DNA of 64,000 nt from Acidiphilium multivorum AIU301. Lineage in GTDB: Bacteria; Pseudomonadota; Alphaproteobacteria; Acetobacterales; Acetobacteraceae. The position numbers were made by a program, and so were the translations under genes. Positions 56,370-64,000 of the stretch are shown one piece after another. Position 1 is the first letter of the stretch; each line of letters starts with the position of its first letter. Location: the NCBI RefSeq assembly GCF_000202835.1, contig NC_015178.1, positions 207,574 through 271,573 on the forward strand, written 5' to 3'. The notes below the pieces were generated by a model that was not told the DNA's origin, did not search any database, and saw only the letters and a list, made by a program, of their open reading frames with translations.

Positions 56370-56761
56370 GGCTAATCTCCTTGCCTGCCATATAGCGCAC
56401 CGTATCGCAAAATCCAATACATAAAGCTCGACACCATCACCAACGATCTCATGAGGAGAGGCGCAGGATGACGATGCAAGCGCAAGGTTCTTAAAAACCT
56501 GGCTCATCAGGGCACCAGCCGCCTCGGCTTACTCGCTCCCCCTATCAATCATCCCGACATCACGCTTCATTCTTGAGCCTACGGATCTGGGTGGCACGGG
56601 CATAGCCTCTTTGTTAGACTTTGCCGGCTATGAACTCCTCTCAGCAAAATATCGAGGCACCCAGATCCAGTCAGATATATCGACACGCCTCGCTGCAACC
56701 TGGTCATCTGCAATATTCCGCATCTGACGCGTGTCGTGCGACAGAAAGGGATTTCAAATCG

Positions 56762-57028
56762 ATGCAGTTGGCTCTGTTCCCAGAGCAAATCAGACTCATC
56801 CGGGTCCGACCCGAACACAACGAAAAGCGCTACTACCAGATCGAGATCGTTACAGACCTGTTCGGTGCCGTCGGCCTCGCACGAACCTGGGGGCGGATCG
56901 GACGTTCCACACACTCCCGGTTTGACCCCCTCCCCGATCTCGGCACCGCCATCGATGCCCTCCGCCGTCTGGCTCGCGCCAAACGTCGCCGCGGCTATCA
57001 GGACTATCCATCTACAGGGTGGTTCTGA
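56762..57028 (+). CDS. WGR-domain protein
   Basis: An 88-residue protein from ATG 56762 (MQLALFPEQIRLIRVRPEHN). It consists of a single WGR domain: YYQIEIVTDLFG, then ARTWGRIGRSTHSRFDPLPD with the Trp-Gly-Arg. WGR domains bind nucleic acid. Short stand-alone versions are common on alphaproteobacterial plasmids beside replication genes. Here it lies opposite repC. Confidence 0.85.
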   Translation: MQLALFPEQIRLIRVRPEHNEKRYYQIEIVTDLFGAVGLARTWGRIGRSTHSRFDPLPDLGTAIDALRRLARAKRRRGYQDYPSTGWF

Positions 57029-57141
57029 CAAAAATACAGTTCCGCGACAGCCAAGCTCAGGCGCATTCGAAGAGCCAAGTTCCGATCGATCAGGCCTTTG
57101 TAGCCGAGCGCGATGCAAACCACGCGGCTGTATTGCAGACA

Positions 57142-58542
57142 TTAGATCGAGCGCGACGCGTCACATGCGTGCGACCTTGGTGGCCGCGGCATCCCGCTCG
57201 CTGCCCGGATCCCCCAGATCGATCGCGCCAGGTTCAGCTCGCCGGCCCGCGCCCGGGCCACCATCCCGTGGAAATATCCACCCGGCGAGCCGCGGAAGTG
57301 GTCGCTCGGCTTGGTCGAGACGATGGCCAGTGCCACCGCCGCCTGTTCGCGCCCCATCGCCAGGCATGCATCCCCCCATAGCGGCTTCGAGACACCGAGG
57401 TCATGACGCAGCCAGTCGGCCGCCTCCACGATCTCCGGCCATCCGGGCGAGGATTTCGCCAGGTAGGCCCGCAACCGGGGCGCCAGCCTGACCAGCTCGT
57501 CCGGCGTCATGCGGAACACCGTGCCGTCCGGCGGGATTTCAGGCTTTATCGCCCGACTGCCGGTTGGCCGATGCCCGGCTTCCTTTCCATCCCCACTCCT
57601 GCCGGTCCTCGTCGAGCCTCCAGCGCTCGTGCCCGCGCCACCCGAGGTGGAGCTACGCTTTCTCAATGCAGATACGTGATCCGCAGGATCAAGAGTCTGG
57701 TTTGTATATGTAATATGAGGCTCATCCGTGAGCCCCTTGGGGTTCATATTTGTTGATTCGACACCACCCAGCGCGGCCTCCTTCAGCGTGTCGATCGCTG
57801 CCTCAAGCCTGCCGCGAAGGTCCGCCTGCCGGTTTTCCAGCGTCGTCACGCCGAGCGTCACCTCGTCCAGCTCCTCGATGCGACGGATCCGCGCGACCAG
57901 ACGCCTCGCCTCATCCGCCTGGCGGGCCCATCCTTCGGCGATCCCGAGCTCTGTCGCCGTCTCCACGATCTGCTGGATCCCGCGCACCGCGATCGTCGCC
58001 CGACGACGCAGCTGCTTCAGCGCCTCGAAGCGGGCCCGGCCACGCTCGGCGATCTCCCGGAACTCGGCCTGGCGGACCGCAATGGGCGAGAGATCGAAGC
58101 CATACGCCTCGACGATCCGGCCGCGCGGATCCCGGCGGCCGTAGCGCTTGCCGTTCGGACTGTCGCGCATGGTGATCAGCCCGAGATGAGCGAGCAGCCG
58201 GTTCAGCCGCTTCACCTGCGCCTCGCTCAGGCACAGCGCCTCCATCTGCATCGCCGCCGACGGCCAGACAATCGGCCGCGCGCCCTCCTGCCAGTCCTGC
58301 ACCTGGGTGAAGCGGAACAGCCAGTCGATCGCCTGCGTGACCCGCGGACCAAACCGCAGATACGGCGCTGCCGCCTTGAAGGCGGCCAGCACCCGACCGG
58401 GGTCGACCTGGCCACCCTCGCTCACCGTACCGAAATCATCGGCGAGTCGCTCTGTCGCAACCATCCCGAGCGTGAGGCGCCGCGCGCCGCGCACGCCTCG
58501 TCTTTTGGGACCCGGCCCCGATTCGGGGCGGAAATTCTCCAT
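57142..58542 (-). CDS. repC: RepC-type plasmid replication initiator
   Basis: 466 residues (MENFRPESGPGPKRRGVRGA). The N-terminal winged-helix region includes RLTLGMVATERLADDFG, MQMEALCLSEAQVKRLNRLL and AHLGLITMRDSPNGKRYGRR. The C-terminal domain includes GTVFRMTPDELVRLAPRLRA and SRPLWGDACLAMG-like sequence, joined by a Ser/Gly-rich linker (about 290-330). In repABC plasmids RepC is the initiator and its origin usually lies within the gene. No repA/repB partition genes precede it here, so it is a solitary repC replicon. Confidence 0.85.
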   Translation of the reverse strand: MENFRPESGPGPKRRGVRGARRLTLGMVATERLADDFGTVSEGGQVDPGRVLAAFKAAAPYLRFGPRVTQAIDWLFRFTQVQDWQEGARPIVWPSAAMQMEALCLSEAQVKRLNRLLAHLGLITMRDSPNGKRYGRRDPRGRIVEAYGFDLSPIAVRQAEFREIAERGRARFEALKQLRRRATIAVRGIQQIVETATELGIAEGWARQADEARRLVARIRRIEELDEVTLGVTTLENRQADLRGRLEAAIDTLKEAALGGVESTNMNPKGLTDEPHITYTNQTLDPADHVSALRKRSSTSGGAGTSAGGSTRTGRSGDGKEAGHRPTGSRAIKPEIPPDGTVFRMTPDELVRLAPRLRAYLAKSSPGWPEIVEAADWLRHDLGVSKPLWGDACLAMGREQAAVALAIVSTKPSDHFRGSPGGYFHGMVARARAGELNLARSIWGIRAASGMPRPPRSHACDASRSI

Positions 58543-58591
58543 CTTGATCCTCCATCAGTGTCGGATCGCGACGGGCATAGCCCTCCCGTGA

Positions 58592-58718
58592 GCGGAAACG
58601 GCAATTTCCGCTTGGCAGGATGGCTTCCGATGAGTATGTTCGGGATTGCGAAATCACCGAACGGCTCTCGGAGCCCGTAGCGAATTTAGCGAAAGCCCGC
58701 CCGGCAAGGCGGGCTTTC
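58592..58718. ncRNA. Two hairpins upstream of repC (candidate control RNA)
   Basis: GCGGAAA/TTTCCGC (58592-58611, loop CGGCAA) and GCGAAAGCCCGCC/GGCGGGCTTTCGC (about 58687-58718, loop CGGCAA) share the same loop. They lie between the RHH gene and repC. In repABC plasmids a small antisense RNA is made in the matching place upstream of repC. Whether one is made here is inferred; the second hairpin could also be a terminator for either direction. Confidence 0.45.
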
Positions 58719-58729
58719 GCGCGTCTGGG

Positions 58730-58942
58730 TTATAAAGTTCTGGGTGAGGCCGCCCTCCATTCCTCAATGAGCTGCTGGAGCGCTTGGCCGCGGCTGCGCA
58801 GACCTTTTCGCTCCTTGATGGTGTCGATCAGGCTGATCGTCTCGTTCGGAAGGTGGACGAGCACACCTGTAGCGCCGCGCGCGCGTTGCCTGCGCCTGTA
58901 GCGTGCGCTCGCATCATCACCGGCGGTACGTGTGTTCGGCAT
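58730..58942 (-). CDS. Ribbon-helix-helix DNA-binding protein
   Basis: A 70-residue protein from ATG 58942 (MPNTRTAGDDASARYRRRQR). A basic N-terminal tail is followed by GVLVHLPNETISLIDTIKER and LRSRGQALQQLIEEW, a ribbon-helix-helix fold. Its place just upstream of the repC hairpins suggests a copy-number or partition regulator. Confidence 0.75.
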   Translation of the reverse strand: MPNTRTAGDDASARYRRRQRARGATGVLVHLPNETISLIDTIKERKGLRSRGQALQQLIEEWRAASPRTL

Positions 58943-59019
58943 CCTGTTCACTCCACCATCTCTATGGCTAGTCAGTCACCATTCAGAGATTCACGGAGCG
59001 AGTCCACAGTTTCTTGCGC

Positions 59020-59135
59020 CCGAGTCGCGCTTAGCGGCTGATATGAAACGCTTTTTCCTAAAATTTTTCTTTGCACCCCCGAGTCGCAGACGGCGTAGAT
59101 GGCTAGCCTGAGAGCGCCGGGCGCATGCGACTCGG
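59020..59135. repeat. Three CCGAGTCGC repeats in a 460-bp gap
   Basis: CCGAGTCGC occurs at 59020-59028 and 59079-59087, and inverted (GCGACTCGG) at 59127-59135. The gap 58943-59409 has no supported gene. The repeats could be binding sites for the neighbouring RHH protein or a partition site. Confidence 0.35.
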
Positions 59136-59409
59136 GACCGGCAGTCCGACCTGCTGGATTTTGTCCGCCATCCGCAAACCACGGTCAGGGGGCAATTAGC
59201 CTGGTCCTGGGATCTTGTCCGGCTCTGCGGCACCGTGGCCGCTCGCTGCCGCAGTTCCTTAAACTGCCGCTACTGCATAGTTTCGGAATTTTCCTCGGGC
59301 CATAGGCCGACATTGTCCTTGCTGCTCCGGCCGATCGTGCAGTGACGCCCACTCACTCCCATTGCCAATTGGCACATCGCTATAATATAAGTGCCAGAGG
59401 AGAGAGGTT

Positions 59410-59823
59410 GTGAAATTCGCCACGGTTCAGCCACTCACGGCACGTCCTGACATTCCCGTTATCACAGATGAGGAAGCAACGGCGCTAGCTCGAGCTACCG
59501 TCAATCTTTTTCGCGCCTGGAGCCTGACCGATCAGGAAGCCCGAGTGCTCCTTGGCGAGATGGCCCAGCGGACATGGGCGCGCTGGAAGGCTGGTGACGT
59601 CGGCCGTATCGACCGTGACCTGCGTGCCCGGATGGCGATACTTATGGGGATCCATAAGGCGCTGCGCTATCTGTTCACCGACCCTGCCCGCGGATACGCG
59701 TGGATCCGCAAGCCCAACGACGCCTTCGAGGGTCGAAGCGGCCTGGATTTGATGTTGCGCGGAGAGATCACCGATCTGATGGACCTTCGGAAATACCTGG
59801 ATGCAGAACGGGGCGCTTGGTGA
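59410..59823 (+). CDS. Xre/MbcA/ParS-type antitoxin (DUF2384)
   Basis: 137 residues (MKFATVQPLTARPDIPVITD). The N-terminal Xre-like helices and C-terminal toxin-binding DUF2384 part (IHKALRYLFTDPARGYAWIR, GLDLMLRGEITDLMDLRKYL) fit the antitoxin of RES modules. A GAGGAGAGAGG ribosome site precedes the GTG/ATG start. The stop overlaps the toxin start by 4 bp (GTGA). Confidence 0.9.
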   Translation: MKFATVQPLTARPDIPVITDEEATALARATVNLFRAWSLTDQEARVLLGEMAQRTWARWKAGDVGRIDRDLRARMAILMGIHKALRYLFTDPARGYAWIRKPNDAFEGRSGLDLMLRGEITDLMDLRKYLDAERGAW

Positions 59824-60509
59824 ATGTACCGATCCGCCGGGTGATCTGGCCGCGCACCATACGCATTATCCGCTCTATCTATCCGCCGATTGATCTCTTT
59901 GAGGACATTGCCGACCCGGCGGACTGGGATGCTTTGGTCTCGGCGGAGGCCAAGTTCAACCCGCGCATCCGCGATAGCATCGGAGATCTGTCCAAGGTGC
60001 CAGTGGCGCGGCGCGTAACCGGGCCGGGCGCTAGTTGGGTTATGGCACCATTCGTTCATTGCTCACCTCTACGGCCTAGCCGATTCTCAGATGGCAGCTT
60101 CGGACTCTACTACGCGGGCGACCGCACGGAAGTCGCGATAGCCGAAACCATCCACCACCACGCCCGCTTCATGCGCGCCACCAACGAAGACCCCGGCTGG
60201 ACCTCGCAGTTCCGCGAACTTGTCGGAACCATCGAGGTAGATCTGGACGACGCGACCGGCCGTGCCGACCTCCTTCATCCCAATGAATATGTCGCCTCGC
60301 AGACCTTCGGAGCCGAACGACGCGCAGCAGGATCAAACGGCATCATATGGCCAAGTATCCGCTATCCGGACGGTCAGTGCATCGCTGTTTTCTGGCCCGA
60401 CGTCATTCCGATTCCCATCCAGGGCGCGCATTATGCCTATCACTGGAACGGCAGCGCGGTGGATTACATCAAGCGTCTCGACGATGGCGTGGTCTGGGAG
60501 GTGGCGTAG
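59820..60509 (+). CDS. RES-domain toxin
   Basis: A 229-residue toxin starting at GTG 59820 (NVPIRRVIWPRTIRIIRSIY). RES-domain toxins break down NAD+. The Arg near FNPRIRD, the Glu in RTEVAIAETIHH and the Ser in VASQTFG or APFVHCS are candidates for the family's R-E-S residues. Start and length agree with relatives of about 220-240 residues. Confidence 0.9.
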   Translation: MNVPIRRVIWPRTIRIIRSIYPPIDLFEDIADPADWDALVSAEAKFNPRIRDSIGDLSKVPVARRVTGPGASWVMAPFVHCSPLRPSRFSDGSFGLYYAGDRTEVAIAETIHHHARFMRATNEDPGWTSQFRELVGTIEVDLDDATGRADLLHPNEYVASQTFGAERRAAGSNGIIWPSIRYPDGQCIAVFWPDVIPIPIQGAHYAYHWNGSAVDYIKRLDDGVVWEVA

Positions 60510-60728
60510 CCGGCAACACCGCCCTGCACGTGGCCACCCTCAGACACTCCGGACTCTTCCACCGCGGAGCCCCCCCCCGCGCCGCACATCACTCGCGTCA
60601 CCAGGCGGATGGTATGGAGAAGGCTGAGGGGGGCGCGACCCGCTCCCCCGGGAGGTCCTCGGTTTAAGGTTTGCCAGTTCTCTCAAGCAGGAGCCAGGCA
60701 ATAGGGCCGGCAAGGTTCGAACGAGCAG

Positions 60729-60804
60729 AACATTGGCATTTTGAAAGAGTATCAGGCGGGCTTGTCTGCGACTGATCTGTGCAGCAAGCACCGGGTTTTC
60801 CGTT
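60729..60804 (+). pseudogene. IS3-family OrfA scrap
   Basis: The frame reads NIGILKEYQAGLSATDLCSK then HRVFR, the helix-turn-helix of IS3-type OrfA (compare IIGILKEHEAGVxTAELCRRHG). Only about 25 codons remain. Elsewhere in 60510-60927 I see no gene. Confidence 0.5.
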
Positions 60805-60927
60805 TGCTCATGGGCTGATTTCCGGGCCATTGTCGTCCGGCGCCGCGCTTGACATCGCGTCATTCAGCATGCCGCGCACCCGATCGATCCGATTGGTGCC
60901 CATTTCGCCTGGTGAAGACCCGATCCC

Positions 60928-61475
60928 CTCACCAGAGTCCACGGGCTCATGCCGAAATCACGCTTCAAACCAGCGTCTGCTCCCGGTGCAATGCCGAGGT
61001 ACCCATTCGGCACAAACCGTGGACTCTGGTGATATGCTTGGACCATTGCTCACTAAAGTCCACGGTTTGTGCCCAGAGTCAGGATGCAAACGAGTGTGGA
61101 TTTTGGTGAGAAGCAGCGTTGGTGGGTGTGCAACCAGCCATATGGACCCTGTCAGCTGACAAGGGTGAGCGGCGGATAAGCCTTTGATCTCGTGATGTTG
61201 GCCTTGCGACCACAAATGATTCCGGATCTCGGCAAAAGCTCGACGACTAGGCCGTGGACTCTGGTGAGGGGATGATGGGGAGGCACAGGAAATCTGAACC
61301 GAGGCGTGGACTCTAGTGAGTTGCCATAGAACCGGCACCAGGGCGTGGACTCTGGTGAGATGCCATAGGACCGGCACCAGGGCATGCACTCCGGTGACAT
61401 GCCAAGAAAACAGAGATCAGGATGTGGACTTTGGTGAGGAAATCGAGCCTGGCGTGCTGGCGTGGACTCTGGTGA
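60928..61475. repeat. Iteron array downstream of rep
   Basis: Ten copies of a word close to CGTGGACTCTGGTGAG. Eight are direct, at about 61016, 61094, 61253, 61304, 61343, 61383, 61422 and 61461. Two are inverted, at 60928 and 61049. The last five direct copies are 39-40 bp apart, nearly four helical turns. They lie just after the rep stop and are the expected binding sites of RepA for replication start and copy control. Confidence 0.85.
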
Positions 61476-61504
61476 TGCCAGCCTTAATGCGGAACAGTAG
61501 GTGT

Positions 61505-62428
61505 CTATCGGATCGATTGCACGCGAGGACGCACCGGTGGCCGGCTTGATTTCAGAATTACACCCTCGTCCACGATATCCACCTGCGCATCTGGATATAC
61601 CGCAAGAGCCAGCTTCAGCGCACTCGGCCAGCGAGCCTTGAAATGATATACTTCTCGATAGCCACAGCCGAACTGCGCCTTCAGAGCCTTCCAGGTGACT
61701 AGCTTTGCGGCGGGCAGTGCGTGCAGGCGGTAGGCCAGCCAGAGGTAGCAATCCAGCGCCCCGGGGTTGTTGTTGATGGCCTTGATGGCAGCTTCCTCAA
61801 GCGGAACCGGATGCTTTTGCAGCTGCTCGAAAAAGCCCTCCGAGAGTCGCGCCATTGAGAGCATCGGCTTTCCGCTGCCCTCCTCGGTATCTTCGACGAA
61901 CAGGGCGCCGTCCATAATCGACTGGTTGATCAAACCGACTGATTTGCCGCCCTGAATGTGAAATGTCAGGCGGCAGCGGCTGATCCTCTCGGCCTGATCC
62001 TTGACCAACTTCGCTGTCTTGCCGCCGACGCTTACCCCGATTCGACTCAGCCAGTCCCGCAAAGAGCGCCCGAGCTCGATTTCTCTCGACCCGGTCCTGA
62101 TCGCCTCGGTCTGAAGGTAGAGAAGGATAAGTCGTGCATGTGCCCCAAACGGTACACCGACGAAATCTAGAGGGCCTTCTTCGCTCCTGGGCTTCCGACC
62201 AGGCTCGACGACAAGCCTTGTTCTTTCAATGCTGATTTCCCATGGTTGATCATCCGCCAGCCTGCGATGAGGGAGGGCGCACTGAGCCCAACCCGAATAG
62301 GCAAAGCTCAGGGTCGTGTCCTCGTCCCCCATATACTGGGCCGCAGCTTCAACAAAACTGCGCTCGATACCGGCATCAAGCGCCCCTGCCCTTCCCCTCG
62401 CCTCGATTAGATTATGGATTTCTCCCAT
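61505..62428 (-). CDS. repA: Iteron-type plasmid replication initiator RepA
   Basis: A 307-residue RepA_C-type initiator from ATG 62428 (MGEIHNLIEARGRAGALDAG). Conserved parts are VGVPFGAHARLILLYLQTEA, ELGRSLRDWLSRIGVSVGGK, NPGALDCYLWLAYRLHALPA and WKALKAQFGCGYREVYHFKA. It should bind the iterons on both sides of the gene and recruit host replication proteins. A longer frame reaching 62617 runs into the IS1595 and is rejected. IS1595 is inserted 9 bp before the start codon, leaving AAGGA at the junction as a good ribosome site. Confidence 0.9.
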   Translation of the reverse strand: MGEIHNLIEARGRAGALDAGIERSFVEAAAQYMGDEDTTLSFAYSGWAQCALPHRRLADDQPWEISIERTRLVVEPGRKPRSEEGPLDFVGVPFGAHARLILLYLQTEAIRTGSREIELGRSLRDWLSRIGVSVGGKTAKLVKDQAERISRCRLTFHIQGGKSVGLINQSIMDGALFVEDTEEGSGKPMLSMARLSEGFFEQLQKHPVPLEEAAIKAINNNPGALDCYLWLAYRLHALPAAKLVTWKALKAQFGCGYREVYHFKARWPSALKLALAVYPDAQVDIVDEGVILKSSRPPVRPRVQSIR

Positions 62429-62437
62429 CGCATTTTC

Positions 62438-63517
62438 CTTGCCTATCCGGTTGACTCCCATACCTACTAGATCTAGTGTTGGGCATGGATGTCCTGGCCC
62501 GTGAAGACCTGCCGTTCCCGCAGTCTCTGCCGGAATTCCAGCGTATTTTCCCGAACGACGCGGCCTGTGCCGCCTATCTCGAAAGCGCCCGCTGGAATGG
62601 AGGGTTCGCCTGCCCAAGGTGCGGCGTCGTTGGCGAGCCGTTCCGTTTCGAGGCGCGCCCGGGCGTTCTGCGCTGCCGGGCCTGTCGCAAAGACGTAAGC
62701 CTGATGGCTGGGACCGTTATGGAACGCAGTCACACGCCGCTGTCGACTTGGTTCTGGGCGGCTTACTTGATCGCCAGCCAGACGCCCGGAATGTCGGCCG
62801 TCCAATTTCAGCGGCAACTCGGCCTGTCGCGCTACGAGACCGCCTTCGGCATCCTTCATAAGCTGCGCGCCGGGATGGTGCGCCCCGAGCGCGACAAGAT
62901 TGGCGACACGCCGCAAGAACACGTCGAAGTGGATGAAACGTGGGTTGGAGGACGAACCCGAGGCGATGGACGGGGTGTCCATCACAAGGTTCTCGTCGCC
63001 TGTGCCGTGGAGGTGCGCCACCGGAAACCGGGAACCAAGCTCGACAATCGGAAAGACGGTCGCTACGCGGGACGCGTTCGTCTCGCTGTTGTCCCCGACC
63101 GTAGCGCCAATTCGCTCTGCGGATTCGTCGAAAACGCCGTTGCTCCCGGATCGCTGATCGTTACCGACGACTGGAGCGGCTATGCCGGTCTCGGAAGGCG
63201 CGGGTTCGACCACCATGCAATCGCCGAATGCGGCGACCCGGAGGTGGCAGAAGAATTCCTGCCGATCGTCCACTTGGTCTTTACCAACCTGAAGACCTGG
63301 ATCAACGGCATCCATCACGGGGTCAGCGCCAAACATCTACAAGCCTACCTCAATGAATTCACGTTTCGGTTCAACCGGCGCCTCTATCCCTTCAACGCGT
63401 TCCGCTCGCTGCTCGGAATCGCGGGTAGGGCAGCCGCACCAACCTTTGACGAGCTTTATTCCGGGGAATGGACACACCCTACATTTAGTGGGTGTGGGTA
63501 ACAACCGGATAGGCAAG
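62438..63517 (+). mobile_element. IS1595-family element, copy 3
   Basis: A complete 1,080-bp element identical in layout to copy 2, with an 8-bp duplication GCATTTTC at 62430-62437 and 63518-63525. It separates the rep gene from the upstream origin half with its DnaA boxes and iterons. Confidence 0.97.
62476..63501 (+). CDS. IS1595-family transposase (copy 3)
   Basis: 341 codons from GTG 62476, the same protein as copy 2, with zinc ribbon cysteines 46, 49, 67 and 70 and the DDE core. The gene points away from rep, so its transcript does not read into rep, whereas rep transcription must now begin inside the IS left end. Confidence 0.93.
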   Translation: MLGMDVLAREDLPFPQSLPEFQRIFPNDAACAAYLESARWNGGFACPRCGVVGEPFRFEARPGVLRCRACRKDVSLMAGTVMERSHTPLSTWFWAAYLIASQTPGMSAVQFQRQLGLSRYETAFGILHKLRAGMVRPERDKIGDTPQEHVEVDETWVGGRTRGDGRGVHHKVLVACAVEVRHRKPGTKLDNRKDGRYAGRVRLAVVPDRSANSLCGFVENAVAPGSLIVTDDWSGYAGLGRRGFDHHAIAECGDPEVAEEFLPIVHLVFTNLKTWINGIHHGVSAKHLQAYLNEFTFRFNRRLYPFNAFRSLLGIAGRAAAPTFDELYSGEWTHPTFSGCG

Positions 63518-63760
63518 GCATTTTCCAGTGACTCGGTGATCGGACAAATCCGATATAGCAAAGTTATCAACATCTGTCGCTGTGGACTTTGGAGAGGAAG
63601 CTATTTGGTAGAATATTAGATTCCTATTATTAGTTTCATCGCAAGGGTCCACGGGATAATCCTGTTAAGTTGTTGATTTTCCACTTAGGGTCTCTCTCAA
63701 GAGTCCACAGATTTTATCACTGAAGTCCACAAGAGAGGCTCACGACCTGTGGATAAGATC
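63518..63760. other. Upstream half of the RepA origin
   Basis: Four more iteron-like words lie here: CTGTGGACTTTGGAGAG at 63580, and inverted GGGTCCACGGG at 63645, GAGTCCACAG at 63701 and GAAGTCCAC at 63722. A perfect DnaA box TGTGGATAA is at 63748-63756 and a close one TTATCAACA at 63564-63572. An AT-rich segment (63604-63641) could be the unwinding site. Before the IS1595 insertion this stretch lay directly upstream of rep. Confidence 0.75.
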
Positions 63761-63931
63761 GTGCTGACCGAATCCGACTCGGGGTGCCTCCCCCCGCGAA
63801 TCGCGGAACGCTGGCTCACCAACAAAATGGATAGAACCGCATCTCAAGCACTTAATGGCAGTTCTTCAGCTATCATAAGAAGCCGAATTTTCTGGACAAC
63901 AAGTTGCAAGGCCCATATGACATGACGGGTA

Positions 63932-63954
63932 ACGCCTGTCAGGGCGTATTTTTG
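63932..63954 (+). terminator. Candidate rho-independent terminator
   Basis: ACGCC and GGCGT pair around TGTCAG and are followed by ATTTTTG. It could end a transcript entering from the origin side. The rest of 63761-64000 shows no gene that starts in the window. Confidence 0.4.
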
Positions 63955-64000
63955 CCGTCAGATCGAGGCTTCATTTAGTCTTCGGAGGGTTTCAATCATA

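Noticed and set aside
62429..62617. In-frame N-terminal extension of RepA into the IS1595 left end
   Set aside because: It consists of antisense transposase sequence created by the insertion; the ATG at 62428 has a good ribosome site and matches RepA-type starts.

Overview
The window looks like a large plasmid, or plasmid-derived replicon, from a GC-rich alphaproteobacterium. An acidophilic acetic-acid-bacteria-type host (Acidiphilium/Acidocella-like) is my best guess from the gene families, but it is inference. Plasmid character is shown by a RepC-type initiator (57.1-58.5 kb), an iteron-type RepA initiator flanked by iterons and DnaA boxes (60.9-63.76 kb), two ardC antirestriction loci, and eight or more toxin-antitoxin modules: doc, VbhA/Fic twice, DinJ/YafQ, ParE-type, VapBC, TacAT and Xre/RES. 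No rRNA, tRNA or CRISPR array was seen.

Layout. 0-6.5 kb: a cut IS1595 copy, a PEP-CTERM protein gene behind a sigma-54 promoter, a Doc-type toxin pair, and a histidine kinase plus NtrC-type regulator followed by an exported-protein gene with its own sigma-54 promoter and two upstream palindromes. 6.6-15.4 kb: IS remnants, a chimeric recombinase fragment, a small protein with a CNF1-like Cys/His spacing, an oprB fragment, and a fic gene broken by an IS21 and cut by an IS256. 15.5-19.5 kb: a recombinase-in-trio (RIT) element inside an ardC remnant. 19.6-26.1 kb: DinJ/YafQ and a LysR-linked catabolic operon separated from its regulator by an IS1634. 26.3-28.1 kb: a scrap zone with a short Tn3-derived element. 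28.2-38.4 kb: a coupled operon of an NCS1 permease, NIPSNAP protein, aldehyde dehydrogenase, luciferase-like monooxygenase, flavin reductase, hydrolase and AA_synth protein, with a divergent GntR regulator. Two of its genes are interrupted by IS1595 and IS110. 38.4-45.8 kb: IS6 with a nested IS5, then small genes. 45.8-50.9 kb: a second ardC holding a second RIT copy. 50.9-54.7 kb: a complete Tn3-family transposon. 54.7-60.5 kb: toxin-antitoxin genes and RepC. 60.9-64 kb: the RepA origin, with IS1595 inserted 9 bp ahead of the rep start codon.

The most striking structure is the pair of RIT elements. Both have a 3,339-bp core and encode identical proteins. They sit at the same site of two ardC copies, in opposite orientations relative to ardC, and each has a short palindromic tail on the same ardC side. 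The most testable regulatory idea is a local sigma-54 circuit built around the NtrC-type regulator. The operon at 30.8-37.5 kb resembles Rut-like or pyridine-type oxidative ring opening, but its substrate is unknown. Several interrupted genes (fic, the NCS1 permease and the monooxygenase) rejoin in frame when the insertions are removed on paper, so the breaks look recent.
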